A program made the translations under genes and the position numbers. The notes under the pieces were generated by a model, which had not been told where the DNA came from, did not search any database, and saw nothing but the letters and a program-made list of their open reading frames with translations. Of a DNA stretch of 64,000 nucleotides, positions 1-9,693 are shown piece after piece. This stretch comes from Gammaproteobacteria bacterium (GTDB taxonomy: Bacteria > Pseudomonadota > Gammaproteobacteria > Nevskiales > Nevskiaceae): the NCBI GenBank assembly GCA_016182805.1, contig JACPFV010000036.1:1-64000 (forward strand). Reading direction: 5' to 3'. Within the stretch, counting starts at the first letter, position 1, and every line of letters begins with the position of its first letter.

Positions 1-82
1 ATTCAGGGCTACGCCCCGATCGAGCCAACTCGACCATCTGTTGCCGGAACTCCGGCGCATACTGCCTCGATTTCTTCGCCAT
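1..82 (-). mobile_element. IS3-family OrfA transposase, N-terminal fragment running off the window edge
   Basis: Minus strand from 82 reads MAKKSRQYAPEFRQQMVELARSGRSPE, typical of an IS3-family OrfA N-terminus; preceded by AGGAGGT. Probable terminal inverted repeat TGGAGTTGACCCGCTTTCGTGGACA at 112-136. Confidence 0.75.
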
Positions 83-110
83 CGCAGACCTCCTGTACCC
101 AAACGATCAG

Positions 111-470
111 GTGTCCACGAAAGCGGGTCAACTCCATCCTGCCCATTGCATCGAGGTCACGATCACCTCGGTCTACTCGGCTACCGCAGGCAGGTCCGTA
201 AGTGTCTGTACGGCGGACGCGCCCGGCGCCACAGGCATTGTTATGGATTGCGATGGGGGAACCGAAGTAGCTGCTGGAGAGTCGGCCGTCGGAGCGGGAT
301 TGGGAAATGGCTTGGGCAGCGTGTGTGCTACCGCCGTGTTCTATAAAGTGAAAGTTGGAAACATCGAACTTACAGTGCCAGGAGATGTGGCGCCGCCCGA
401 TACTGCGACAGCGTGCGCTGAGGCGAGCGATACGGCTGTAAGTACAGTTCAGGCAGTGGCTATCGAGTAG
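111..470 (+). pseudogene. hypothetical ORF, probably the 3' remnant of a gene interrupted by the IS
   Basis: Open frame begins inside the IS end and ends just before a GC-rich hairpin at 482-508. Confidence 0.35.
112..136. repeat. putative terminal inverted repeat of the IS element
   Basis: Plus strand tgtccacgaaagcgggtcaactcca just upstream of the transposase start; resembles IS3-family ends. The partner repeat lies outside the window. Confidence 0.5.
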
Positions 471-481
471 GACGGTCCAAA

Positions 482-508
482 GGGAGGGGCGGACCACCCG
501 CCCCTCCC
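482..508 (+). terminator. strong GC-rich hairpin (11-bp stem)
   Basis: gggaggggcgg-accac-ccgcccctccc; no clear T tract. Confidence 0.5.
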
Positions 509-543
509 TCCGCCCGGTTTATCGGGGCCGGGGAGGATAACCA

Positions 544-1722
544 ATGCGTTTATTCTTCATCGCTTTCGCAACTCTGCTCACTTCCGCCTGTGGCAAATCG
601 ATGCTGCCAGTCGACACGCCATCGAAGGCTGATATCGCCGTCCGCGGCATCGCCCCTCCCGCCAACTGGATATCACCCCAAGAGATCTCAAACAAGATGA
701 TCCATGCGACCGTGCCGGCCGGCGAGTGGCGCATGGTTCGCATCCGCTGGGTAACCGAAAACAGCGGCGGCGTAAACAACCTTTTGATTGTCAGTAAACC
801 TGCGGCAGGCGCGGATCCCTGGGTGGGCATGGGCGTGCAAAATCTTTCCCAGAATGAAATGCCAGTGGGCAGCCCAATCTTTGCCATCGCGGCGCAGGAC
901 GCGGGCCGGACTGGCATGGGCGTCTTTCAATTTGGCAGTTCTGATCGCGTGGAACTCGCGGTGTTTGTCGGTTCGAGCAAAGCACAGTCCGATTTTTACC
1001 TGGGTTTGGTTGAACTCCCCCCAGAAGCTCCCTCCGATTCGCTCGCGATTATTGTGGACCGAATTCGCCTTTCCACAGTGCCGGCTACGCTTGCCGATGA
1101 ATTGACCAAGCGCCCCGAGCTTCATGTCGGAATTGAATCGGGCCATGGTGGATTCGCCGGCACCTTTGCTCGATTTCAGCTGGAAGATGACGGTGAGGTG
1201 TTAACCATTCGCTCCGGACGTGTTGATGCTGTGGAGACCGTAGGCGCCGAAACGGGAGGCGCCAAGATATTGCGCCAATTGCGCGTCGCGGCGGACGAGT
1301 CGTTCGGGGAAAAGGGTGTCTTCTCTTACTACATTCTCGCGCGACCACAAGCCGAAGCCAGCCAGTGGTCATACTCAATGCAGGCGCCGGGAATCTCCCG
1401 GGACGCAACTGGCGTCGCCTTGGGTGCAAGCGAACATCGGATCACCGCTTGGTCTCCAACGAATGAAGAAGGCACTAGCGCCGTTGCCTTTGGCCCTCCC
1501 GGGTATTTCTTGTCCGGTCCAGCTGAGGCGGGCGCGTTCAATCTGACACTCGACTACAACACGCGCGCCGGCCGTGACGGCGGCCCTATCGCGGGCCCGG
1601 CCGACAACCTGCTGGCCCGCGCTCTCTACTCATCCTTTGAGTTCTATTGGGGTTACATACCAGCAGACTTTGAGACGCTGTACGGCTGGAACGTCGGGAT
1701 CGTGGAAAACAACATTAACTGA
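544..1722 (+). CDS. hypothetical lipoprotein
   Basis: 392 aa; N-terminus MRLFFIAFATLLTSAC with lipobox-like LTSAC. Confidence 0.6.
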   Translation: MRLFFIAFATLLTSACGKSMLPVDTPSKADIAVRGIAPPANWISPQEISNKMIHATVPAGEWRMVRIRWVTENSGGVNNLLIVSKPAAGADPWVGMGVQNLSQNEMPVGSPIFAIAAQDAGRTGMGVFQFGSSDRVELAVFVGSSKAQSDFYLGLVELPPEAPSDSLAIIVDRIRLSTVPATLADELTKRPELHVGIESGHGGFAGTFARFQLEDDGEVLTIRSGRVDAVETVGAETGGAKILRQLRVAADESFGEKGVFSYYILARPQAEASQWSYSMQAPGISRDATGVALGASEHRITAWSPTNEEGTSAVAFGPPGYFLSGPAEAGAFNLTLDYNTRAGRDGGPIAGPADNLLARALYSSFEFYWGYIPADFETLYGWNVGIVENNIN

Positions 1723-1918
1723 TGCTCGGAGGCGAGGGCCTTATTTGCACCTCTGATCTCTGCCCATCGCGCTATTGGAATTGAGCGTTACGCGCGTCCC
1801 GCTGGTATGCGATCACCTTCGGCGAGGACCAACCATGCGCCCGCACAATTCCACCACGCTGACGAAGCCAGATGGAACGGGGCGCTCAACAAACCGCCAC
1901 CGTAATTCCACCCAATCG

Positions 1919-2239
1919 CTATGCCTGCAGGCCCCATTCTCGCGCGCGGGCATCGATCCGTTCGTAGGTGCTTCCGAGAGCGTCCGTGAACCGGTACGCG
2001 GCGACCACCGTCGGCAGCAATTTGTCCACCAGCGTATCCTGCATGCGGGAGAATTTCGCGCCGAACGACTCCAGCCGATCGATGCCCTCCGGCGACGAAA
2101 CGATGCTTTCCAGCCAGGCCGGCGTGATGGTCGCCGGCGGAGGTCCGAACAGCCGCCGCCGGACGTCGAGCAGGTGCCGGTTCTCGCGGCTCAGCAGTTG
2201 AAGCAGCCGGACCAGATCGCGTCTCGCGTCTCCGGTCAC
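1919..2239 (-). CDS. hypothetical partner of MNT-type nucleotidyltransferase (toxin-antitoxin-like pair)
   Basis: 106 aa; overlaps the upstream nucleotidyltransferase ORF by 4 bp. Confidence 0.5.
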   Translation of the reverse strand: MTGDARRDLVRLLQLLSRENRHLLDVRRRLFGPPPATITPAWLESIVSSPEGIDRLESFGAKFSRMQDTLVDKLLPTVVAAYRFTDALGSTYERIDARAREWGLQA

Positions 2240-2535
2240 AGCGGTACCCCGGCACGGAGGGCCTCACGGTCGATCGGTCTCAGAGGATCGTCGGTGCGAT
2301 GCGTGACGATGTCGATGCGGCGTTCTCCGAGCAGGCGTTGCAGCCGGGCGAACAGCTTCTGCTCGCGCTCGAATGCCGTCGCGCGGTCCAGCGCTGTTTC
2401 AATGTGCAAGTCGATGTCGCCGCCGCGCGCGCGATCATCGACGCGCGAGCCGAACAGCCGCACGCAGGCATCCGGCCCGAAGGTGGACAAGACTTCTTGC
2501 TTGATCAGCGGGGCCAGGCCCGGTTCAAGGCGCAT
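2236..2535 (-). CDS. minimal nucleotidyltransferase (MNT) domain protein
   Basis: 99 aa with LFGSRVDDRARGGDIDLHIE, matching the GSRxxxxxxxxSDIDL nucleotidyltransferase motif. Confidence 0.75.
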   Translation of the reverse strand: MRLEPGLAPLIKQEVLSTFGPDACVRLFGSRVDDRARGGDIDLHIETALDRATAFEREQKLFARLQRLLGERRIDIVTHRTDDPLRPIDREALRAGVPL

Positions 2536-2975
2536 TGGACCTCGTGGCGCTCGGTCTGGGAACCGTCTCGATTATACGGCCCGCTCGCGGCGGGAATGCG
2601 CTCGATCGCTCGCCATGCGCAGAACGACCGGGCGATCGCGTTCATCCTAAGGCTCTGTAAATAAATAACGGTAACAACTGACTTGGTAAACAACCGGTCC
2701 GACCAGGCTCTCGAACGCTGAACCCGTCACCTTTATTTCTTGCCGCCGCCTAAGACCCGCAGCTCGTTGGCATTCCTTGAGCTTGGCCGAGACCGCTTGC
2801 AGGCGCGTGATCGCCTGGGCGGCGAAGGCATGCAGCGGGGTGATGCGGTCGGTCGCCGCCTGCGACCTTTGCCGCGCGGGCCTCGGCCGAAGAGGCGCCG
2901 ACAACGGCAGATGGAGCGGGGTATTGATGAACTGTCGCCGCAATGCCGGCCGCGACGGCGCCGGCCACCTTCACC

Positions 2976-4442
2976 TTACCTGAGCATCTCCGCGGTCAGC
3001 GGCTGCGCCAAGATCCAAAGTCCCGAAACGGTGAACGCCACCATCAAGCAGAGCTGCGGCAGTTGGCTCAGCAATGCCTGGCGTCGGGTCGCGAACGTCT
3101 TCAGTGCAACCAGATGCGCGACGTAGACGCTGACGACGTGGCCGAGCAGGATCAGCACGACCTGCATGTGCCAGACCAGGCCCATCTCCGGCAGGATCGG
3201 TGCGCGCAGCAGCGTCGCGGTGCCGAACAGGTTCCAGCCCCAGCCGAAGGGGTCGGAGGCGAGGCTGACGATCTTGAGGCCCTGCGTCAGGATCAGCGTT
3301 GCGTAATGCGTGACGCTGTAGGCGAGCGCGATCGGCAGGAGGGTGTAGCCGAAGTCGAGCGCGAGTTCGCTCACGGATCTTGCGCTGCGCGCCATGAACT
3401 TGCCCAGAGCCACGAACAGCAGGTACGCGCCGAAGTACAGGAACGGCGAGGCCAGCAGCCAGAACGTTTCCCAGCCGAGGTACCACGGCAGCAGCCGGGG
3501 AAAGACGAGTAGGGGACGTTCGCCCGCAAGCACGGTGACGATCCCGGTCGGGTCGCGCCAGAAAAGGCTCACCCACCACTGCGTCGCGCGCAGGCCGTCG
3601 AAGGCCGTCGTCGACAGCATCGCCAGCGCGAACACGACGGTGCTGATGTGCGCGGGACGCTCCTGCACCAGGCCGGCGAACGGCGCGCGCCAGCGCAGCG
3701 TGCCATGCGCGCCCCCCTCAGCACGCCGGTAATCCAGCGGCGCCATCAGCGCCACGAGGCGCAGGAACACCGAGAAGAATTCGCAGTGCCGGAACCAGGC
3801 CACGCTGCCGAAGAGCCAGACGCCGGCGAAGTTGAGCGCGGTGTACGCCAACAGCATCGAGCCGAGCGGCGCCGGCTTGCCGTGTCCGAACAGCTCGAAC
3901 CAGACGAACGCCAGGTACAAGGCAAGCGCGGGCCAGTCGCCCAGACGCTCCGGATAGCGCCAGCGGCCGCGCACGTAGCCGCGTACGACGCGGTCGAGAA
4001 TTTCGGCGAGCGTGCGCCAGGGATTGAGCCTGGCGTAGAAGTCGCCGGCGAAGGCAGTCACGTAGGCGAAACCCAGCACGAACACAACCCAGAAGAAGGT
4101 CATGCTGAAGTTGCGCAGGGGATCGCGGTTGCCGAACAGTCCGGTGGCGATGCACAGCAGCAGCAGGAACACGCCCAGCACCTGCAGTGCCGGCGCGAGC
4201 CGCCGCAGCGCGCGCCGGACGCCGCCGCCCAGTTCGCGTACGCGGAACGACGGTGCCGAGGCGGGTGCGGACGCGAAATACCCGACGAGCAGAAACGACA
4301 GCACCAGCGTGCCCGCGGCGCCCCAGGCGTAAAGCCAGAACGGGACCGGCAGGTTGTAGAGCCGCCCGAAGCCGTGCGCGGCCGCCGTCGCCGGCAGCGC
4401 CAGCGCGGCCGCCGCAACGGTGATGCGGCCGCGCATCGTCAC
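2976..4442 (-). CDS. polytopic membrane protein, unknown function
   Basis: 488 aa, signal peptide-like N-terminus, many hydrophobic segments. Confidence 0.7.
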   Translation of the reverse strand: MTMRGRITVAAAALALPATAAAHGFGRLYNLPVPFWLYAWGAAGTLVLSFLLVGYFASAPASAPSFRVRELGGGVRRALRRLAPALQVLGVFLLLLCIATGLFGNRDPLRNFSMTFFWVVFVLGFAYVTAFAGDFYARLNPWRTLAEILDRVVRGYVRGRWRYPERLGDWPALALYLAFVWFELFGHGKPAPLGSMLLAYTALNFAGVWLFGSVAWFRHCEFFSVFLRLVALMAPLDYRRAEGGAHGTLRWRAPFAGLVQERPAHISTVVFALAMLSTTAFDGLRATQWWVSLFWRDPTGIVTVLAGERPLLVFPRLLPWYLGWETFWLLASPFLYFGAYLLFVALGKFMARSARSVSELALDFGYTLLPIALAYSVTHYATLILTQGLKIVSLASDPFGWGWNLFGTATLLRAPILPEMGLVWHMQVVLILLGHVVSVYVAHLVALKTFATRRQALLSQLPQLCLMVAFTVSGLWILAQPLTAEMLR

Positions 4443-4467
4443 CGCTTGCCCGAGTCTGGCGCGGGCT

Positions 4468-6699
4468 TTACTGGCCCTGCTGCCGCAGCGCCGCGGACGC
4501 CGCGAGCGTCTGCTCCCACAGTTGCAGATAGGTCTCGGCCGAGCGGTAGAACGGGGTCAGCGCGTCCTCGCCGCCTTCCAGGCGCATCTCCTCGACGATG
4601 TCCGCGACCAGCCCGTAGTGCGACATGCCCTCTTCGTCCATGTTCCAGGACTTGCCGCCGGGAATGGACAGCATCTCGACCTGGACCGGCCGGATACCGG
4701 CGCTGCGGAACTGCGAGCCCCAGCCCTCTCCCGCGAACATCGTGAACGGGTACTGGAGCGGCGGGCCGCCGGCGCCGCGCGGGCCGGGCAGGTTGCGCAG
4801 GCCGTTGGCGTCGGCGCCGTAGCCCATTGCCAGAGGGCGGCTGGTGCCCGAGGCCTGCCAGATCGGCTTCAGCCGGTTTTTCAGGAAGTCGCTCATGTTC
4901 TTCCCGTTCTCCAGCGCGGGATAGATGATTCCGCCCTGCCGGATCATCTGCTCGGCCTGCGCCTTGCTGATGCCGCCGTGGCCGCCGTGGCCCGAAATCA
5001 TCGGGTAATTGGGCGTGAGCTTGGCGCCCTCGTCGAGCATGTACTGCTTGCTGCGGATCTCGGCATGGTCGATGTCCAGCGTGAAGCCCTTCTCCATGAT
5101 CTTGCGGATTGCGTACTTGCCCAAATCGGTGACGTCGCGCGCATTGCACTGGCGCTTGCCGGACGGATACATCGGCAGCAGGCCCTGCGTCGCGCCCACC
5201 AGCGCGCCCGTAAGCGGATCGCCGCCCCAGCCCTCCGGGAAGTCGCCGCTGTACATGTAGGAACCGGCGTTATAGAGGAACTTGTCGCCCTCGCCGCCGT
5301 CCTCGCAGTCGTAGGTGCGCCAGAAGCCGTTGGTGCCGTAGAAGCCGACCAGGTTGAGGGCGATGCTGTCGAAGATGCCGGTGCCGCCGAGCGCGCTGTC
5401 CACGTCGTGGAACGGGAACACGGCGCGCACGCCCAGCGTCCAGGCTTCCTCGATCTCCCGGTCGATGTCCTCCTTCGTGCAGGCCGCGGTGCCGGCCTCG
5501 TTCGGCGGCAGCAGGTGGTCGCCCGGCCCGTAGCTGACGTTGCACCTGAAGAGGTTGGAGAATTCCAGCCCCGGCACCACGGCGAGCTTGCCTGCGGCGA
5601 TCGTTGCGCGCGCGTCGGCCGGGTCCTTGACCACGCGGAACCAGCCCTTGCCGGGGCCGCCTTCCTGCGCGTCCACGTAGTTCTGGATGTCGTACAGATA
5701 GGCGACCTGCTTGGTGCCGACGCCCATGTCGGTGCAGTCGGCATCCGGATCGCCGACCGTGCTCTTGGCGACGTTGCACAGCGCCTCGATGTTGGTGCCG
5801 TGGACCACCATCGTGCGCAGTCCCGCGCGGTACGCACGCTCCACCCAGCGGTAGTACATCTGCTGGTGCAGCATCGAGTCGTGCTTGGGCCAGTCGATGA
5901 AATCCGGCCAGCCGACGGTGTCGTGCTGCGCGCCGGCCGGGTCCTGGTCGAGGATGATGGCCTCGGGACTCAGCATGCCGTCGGGGCCGTGCATGACCTC
6001 GCAGTTGCCCAGCGCGGCCGGCACGCCGAAGCGGTTGACCGCGTGGCCGTACATGACCCCGCCGGAGGAGGGGCCGCGGTCGCCGGAGCCGTCGGACATG
6101 TCCGAGCCCATCGCCATGTGTGCGTGCACCTCGGCAAAGCCGATCACCGGCTTGCCGGCCGCGGGACCCTTGAAGGTCGGCCCGACGATGCCGACCGGCA
6201 TTTCCGGATATTCGCTGCAGCCGCTGGCCGGCTCGAAAGTCAGCGTTGCGGCCTCCGCGCCCAGCACGAGGCCGCCGCTGGAATTGGCGGCGAGGAACTG
6301 ATTGAGTGCCGCGGCGGTGTAGCGGCCGTTCTCGCCGTCGACGGTCCAGTCCGAGCCGTCCGCCGGCGTTGCGACGGCGCCGACCGCGCTGCCGCTGGCG
6401 GTCATCAACATCTTGTCGGCTGTGTAGAACAGGTAGCGGCCCAGGCCCGCAGCCTTCAAGTAGAAACGCTCGGCGCCGTCGGCGCTGGCGCCGTTGGCGA
6501 CGAAGCCGGACCCCTCGCGCACGGTATACGCGCCGCCCGCCTTCATCGTGAAGCAGCGGTTCGCCAGGTCGTAGCGCGAGGACGGCGGCGTGTTCACGCC
6601 TTCCGTGGCGGCTTTCGGCGCCTGGCCATCGGCGCAAGCGGCCACGACGACTGCGATGCCGACGGTCAGCAAGCCGGTTCGACCGGAACGACGCCCCAT
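4468..6699 (-). CDS. secreted lipoprotein, probable metal-dependent hydrolase (peptidase M19/amidohydrolase-like)
   Basis: 743 aa; lipobox VVAAC; HAH and multiple His/Asp motifs (GFAEVHAHM, ISGHGGHGG). Confidence 0.5.
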   Translation of the reverse strand: MGRRSGRTGLLTVGIAVVVAACADGQAPKAATEGVNTPPSSRYDLANRCFTMKAGGAYTVREGSGFVANGASADGAERFYLKAAGLGRYLFYTADKMLMTASGSAVGAVATPADGSDWTVDGENGRYTAAALNQFLAANSSGGLVLGAEAATLTFEPASGCSEYPEMPVGIVGPTFKGPAAGKPVIGFAEVHAHMAMGSDMSDGSGDRGPSSGGVMYGHAVNRFGVPAALGNCEVMHGPDGMLSPEAIILDQDPAGAQHDTVGWPDFIDWPKHDSMLHQQMYYRWVERAYRAGLRTMVVHGTNIEALCNVAKSTVGDPDADCTDMGVGTKQVAYLYDIQNYVDAQEGGPGKGWFRVVKDPADARATIAAGKLAVVPGLEFSNLFRCNVSYGPGDHLLPPNEAGTAACTKEDIDREIEEAWTLGVRAVFPFHDVDSALGGTGIFDSIALNLVGFYGTNGFWRTYDCEDGGEGDKFLYNAGSYMYSGDFPEGWGGDPLTGALVGATQGLLPMYPSGKRQCNARDVTDLGKYAIRKIMEKGFTLDIDHAEIRSKQYMLDEGAKLTPNYPMISGHGGHGGISKAQAEQMIRQGGIIYPALENGKNMSDFLKNRLKPIWQASGTSRPLAMGYGADANGLRNLPGPRGAGGPPLQYPFTMFAGEGWGSQFRSAGIRPVQVEMLSIPGGKSWNMDEEGMSHYGLVADIVEEMRLEGGEDALTPFYRSAETYLQLWEQTLAASAALRQQGQ

Positions 6700-6813
6700 G
6701 ATTCTCCCTCCGCCTTCGAATGTTTACCGCATGAGCGAGTCGCGATTATGCCCATCGCGGTGGGGCGCCGAAATGGTAGAGATCGCTCAGATGCCGAAGT
6801 CCATCGCGACTTC

Positions 6814-7626
6814 CTACGCGCCCGCGCGCAGGCGGCGGATCACGTCGGCCGTCTGCGGCCGCATGCCCCGCCACAGCTCGAACGAGGCCGCGCCCTGCTC
6901 CACCAGCATGCCCAGCCCGTCGGCGATCTTCTCCGCATGCTGCTCCTGCGCCCAGGCGCGGAACGGCTCGAAGGCCGTGCCGTACGACAGGTCGTAACAG
7001 GCGCCGCCCTCGGCGACGAGCTGCCCCGGCAGGCGCGGAATCTGGCCGCTGTGGCCGGCGGAGGTGGCGTTGACGATCAGGTCGTAGCGGTCGCCCTTGA
7101 GCGCCAGGTGCGTGCAGGGGCGGATCGCGCCGTAAGGCTTGAACTGCTGCGCGATCTCTTCCGGCTTCCACGGATTGCGGCTGGACAGGGTCAGCTCCGC
7201 CGGCTTTTCGTCCAGCAGCGGCTTCAGCACGCCGCGCGCGGCGCCGCCGGCGCCCAGCACCAGCACGCGGCGGCCGCGCACCGGCATGCCCTGGTTATGC
7301 AGATCGCGGATCAGGCCCTCGCCGTCGGTGTTGTCGCCGGACCAGCCGGCTTCCGTGCGGAGCAGGCAGTTGGCCGCGCCGGCGATGCACGCGCGCGCGC
7401 TGACACGCTCGCACAGGGCCACGACCGCGAGCTTGTGCGGCAGGGTGATGTTGAAGCCCTTCCAGCCTTCGGCGTGGAAGCGCTTGAGCGCGTCGGCCAG
7501 CGCCTCGGGCCGGATCTCGATCGCCTCGTACGTCATGCGCTGACCGGTCTGCTCGGCGAACCGGCGCTGCATCGGGGGCGACTTGCTGTGGGCCGCGGGC
7601 CAGCCCAGGACGGCGTAGCGATCCAT
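6814..7626 (-). CDS. aroE: shikimate dehydrogenase
   Basis: MDRYAVLGWPAAHSKSP...NITLPHK...GDNTDGEGL...VLGAGGAARGV. Start set at 7626, overlapping the hemB stop. Confidence 0.95.
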   Translation of the reverse strand: MDRYAVLGWPAAHSKSPPMQRRFAEQTGQRMTYEAIEIRPEALADALKRFHAEGWKGFNITLPHKLAVVALCERVSARACIAGAANCLLRTEAGWSGDNTDGEGLIRDLHNQGMPVRGRRVLVLGAGGAARGVLKPLLDEKPAELTLSSRNPWKPEEIAQQFKPYGAIRPCTHLALKGDRYDLIVNATSAGHSGQIPRLPGQLVAEGGACYDLSYGTAFEPFRAWAQEQHAEKIADGLGMLVEQGAASFELWRGMRPQTADVIRRLRAGA

Positions 7627-8621
7627 CAGCCTTCCCGCAGCCAGAGCGCAGCCTGCTTGGCGTAGTAAGTGAGGATGCCGTCGGCACCGGCGCGGCGCAG
7701 GCACAACAGAGCTTCCAGCGCGGCGGTGCGCTCGTCCAGCCAGCCCTTGGCGGCGGCGGCCTTGAGCATGGCGTACTCGCCGCTGACCTGGTACGCGAAG
7801 GTCGGCACGGCGAAGCGCTCCTTCACGCGGCGCACGACGTCGAGGTATGGCAGGCCCGGCTTGACCATGACGATGTCGGCGCCCTCGGCGATGTCCAGCT
7901 CCACTTCGCGCAGCGCCTCGTCGGTGTTGGCCGGGTCCATCTGGTAGTTGCGCTTGTCGCCCTTGAGCTGCGCGGCGGAGCCGACGGCGTCGCGGAACGG
8001 GCCGTAGAAGCCGCTGGCGTACTTGGCGGCGTACGACAGCAGCAGCGCGTTGTGCTGGCCGTCGCGCTCCAGCATCTTGCGGATCGCGCCGATGCGGCCG
8101 TCCATCATGTCGGAGGGCGCCAGCACGTCGGCGCCGGCGCGGGCGTAGACCACCGCCTGGCGCGTGAGGATCTCGATCGTGCGGTCGTTGTCGACGCGGC
8201 CCTTCGCGTCCAGCACGCCGTCGTGGCCGTGGCTGGTATAGGGGTCGAGCGCGATGTCGACGATCACGCCCAGCTCCGGGCAGGCCTTCTTCACTGCCTT
8301 GATCGCGCGCGGCACCAGGCCGTCGGCGTTCAGGGCCTCCTCGCCGTTGGGCGTCTTCTTCGCCGCCGGGATCACCGGGAACAGCGCCACCGCCTGGATG
8401 CCCAGCTTGTGCACGGCGCGGCATTCGCGCGCCAGCTCCGGCAGCGACAGGCGCGTCACGCCCGGCATGGAGGCGACCGGGCCGCCCAGCTCGCCCTCGG
8501 CCACGAACAGCGGCTGGATCAGCTGCGCCGGGTCCAGGCGCGTCTCGCGCACCAGGCGGCGCACGAATTCGGCCGAGCGCGTGCGGCGCAGGCGGGTTGT
8601 CGGGTAGGCTGCGAGGCTCAC
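7626..8621 (-). CDS. hemB: delta-aminolevulinic acid dehydratase
   Basis: Strong HemB motifs (DIALDPYTSHGHDG, APSDMMDGRI, MVKPGLPYLD). GTG start at 8621 proposed. Confidence 0.95.
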   Translation of the reverse strand: MSLAAYPTTRLRRTRSAEFVRRLVRETRLDPAQLIQPLFVAEGELGGPVASMPGVTRLSLPELARECRAVHKLGIQAVALFPVIPAAKKTPNGEEALNADGLVPRAIKAVKKACPELGVIVDIALDPYTSHGHDGVLDAKGRVDNDRTIEILTRQAVVYARAGADVLAPSDMMDGRIGAIRKMLERDGQHNALLLSYAAKYASGFYGPFRDAVGSAAQLKGDKRNYQMDPANTDEALREVELDIAEGADIVMVKPGLPYLDVVRRVKERFAVPTFAYQVSGEYAMLKAAAAKGWLDERTAALEALLCLRRAGADGILTYYAKQAALWLREG

Positions 8622-8751
8622 GGTGTCGTCCGTTTGGCAACGGGGTCGGATTATAGGGCCTGCATCCCCGACACCGCGCGGCGCGCACTGTGAAAGCCGC
8701 GGCAAAGTTCGCAGAATAGGCCCATAACGATCCGGGGCGGAGGAGGCCGGC

Positions 8752-9693
8752 ATGCGCGTAGGCATCGCGGTGGATGTGAGCACCGATCTGTCGCACGAGT
8801 TCGTCGTCCGAAACCGGATCACCGTCATTCCCAGCACGCTGCACCTGGGCGACACCTCGCTGGCCGACACGCGCGAGCCGCAGTCGACGCTGGCGTTCTA
8901 CGCCGAGCACCTGGCCGACCGCGGCATGGACGCGGAAACCTCCGCGTTTTCGGTCGAGGACATCGAGAAGCTGTTCCTGGACCGGCTGGTGCTGGAATAC
9001 GACTACGTGTTCCTGATTACCCTCACCAGCAAGCGCAGCCCGACCTTCCAGAACGCGCAGCGCGCCTCGTTCGCGGTGCTGCGCGACTACCAGAAGGTGC
9101 GCAACGGCCGCAACGTGCCGGGCCCGTTCGCGCTGCGCGTGGTGGATTCGCAGAACGTGTTCACCGGCCCGGCGGTGCTGGCCTGGGAGGCGGTGCGCCT
9201 GGCCGGCGACGGCCGCACGCCCTCGGAGATCCGCAAGCGCCTGGACGAGCTGGCGTTCCACACCCACGCCTACCTGGTGCCGCGGGACCTGTACTACATC
9301 CGCGAGCGCGCGTCGAAGAAGGGCGAGAAGAGCGTGGGCCTGCTGTCGTACCTGCTCGGCTCGGCGCTGGACATCAAGCCGGTGCTGCACTGCCACCGCG
9401 GCGAAACCGGGCCGGTGGCGAAGGTGCGGCACTACGAGAACGCCTGCGAGCGCCTGTTCGAGCACGCCGCCGCGCGCATCCGCAAGGGCCTGATGGTGCC
9501 GGTGGTGTGCCTGTCGTACGGCGGCGATCCGGCCGAGATTCCCAGGCTGGCCGGCTACGAGACGCTGGCGCAGGCCGCGCGCGAGCGCGGCGTGGAGCTG
9601 ATGCACGCCATGATGAGCGCGGTGGCGGCGGTGAACGTGGGCGGCGAGGCGCTGACGCTGGCGTACTGCGCGGAAGGCGCGGAGTTCGGGTAG
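8752..9693 (+). CDS. DegV family protein
   Basis: 313 aa; N-terminal VDVSTDLS and overall DegV layout. Confidence 0.8.
   Translation: MRVGIAVDVSTDLSHEFVVRNRITVIPSTLHLGDTSLADTREPQSTLAFYAEHLADRGMDAETSAFSVEDIEKLFLDRLVLEYDYVFLITLTSKRSPTFQNAQRASFAVLRDYQKVRNGRNVPGPFALRVVDSQNVFTGPAVLAWEAVRLAGDGRTPSEIRKRLDELAFHTHAYLVPRDLYYIRERASKKGEKSVGLLSYLLGSALDIKPVLHCHRGETGPVAKVRHYENACERLFEHAAARIRKGLMVPVVCLSYGGDPAEIPRLAGYETLAQAARERGVELMHAMMSAVAAVNVGGEALTLAYCAEGAEFG

Noticed and set aside
2647-2975. Small overlapping ORFs between the MNT pair and the membrane protein
   Set aside because: No convincing frame or start; possibly decayed DNA, but not enough to call a feature.
4420-7665. 1081-aa plus-strand ORF
   Set aside because: Antisense to the 4468-6699 hydrolase and aroE; no recognisable domain.
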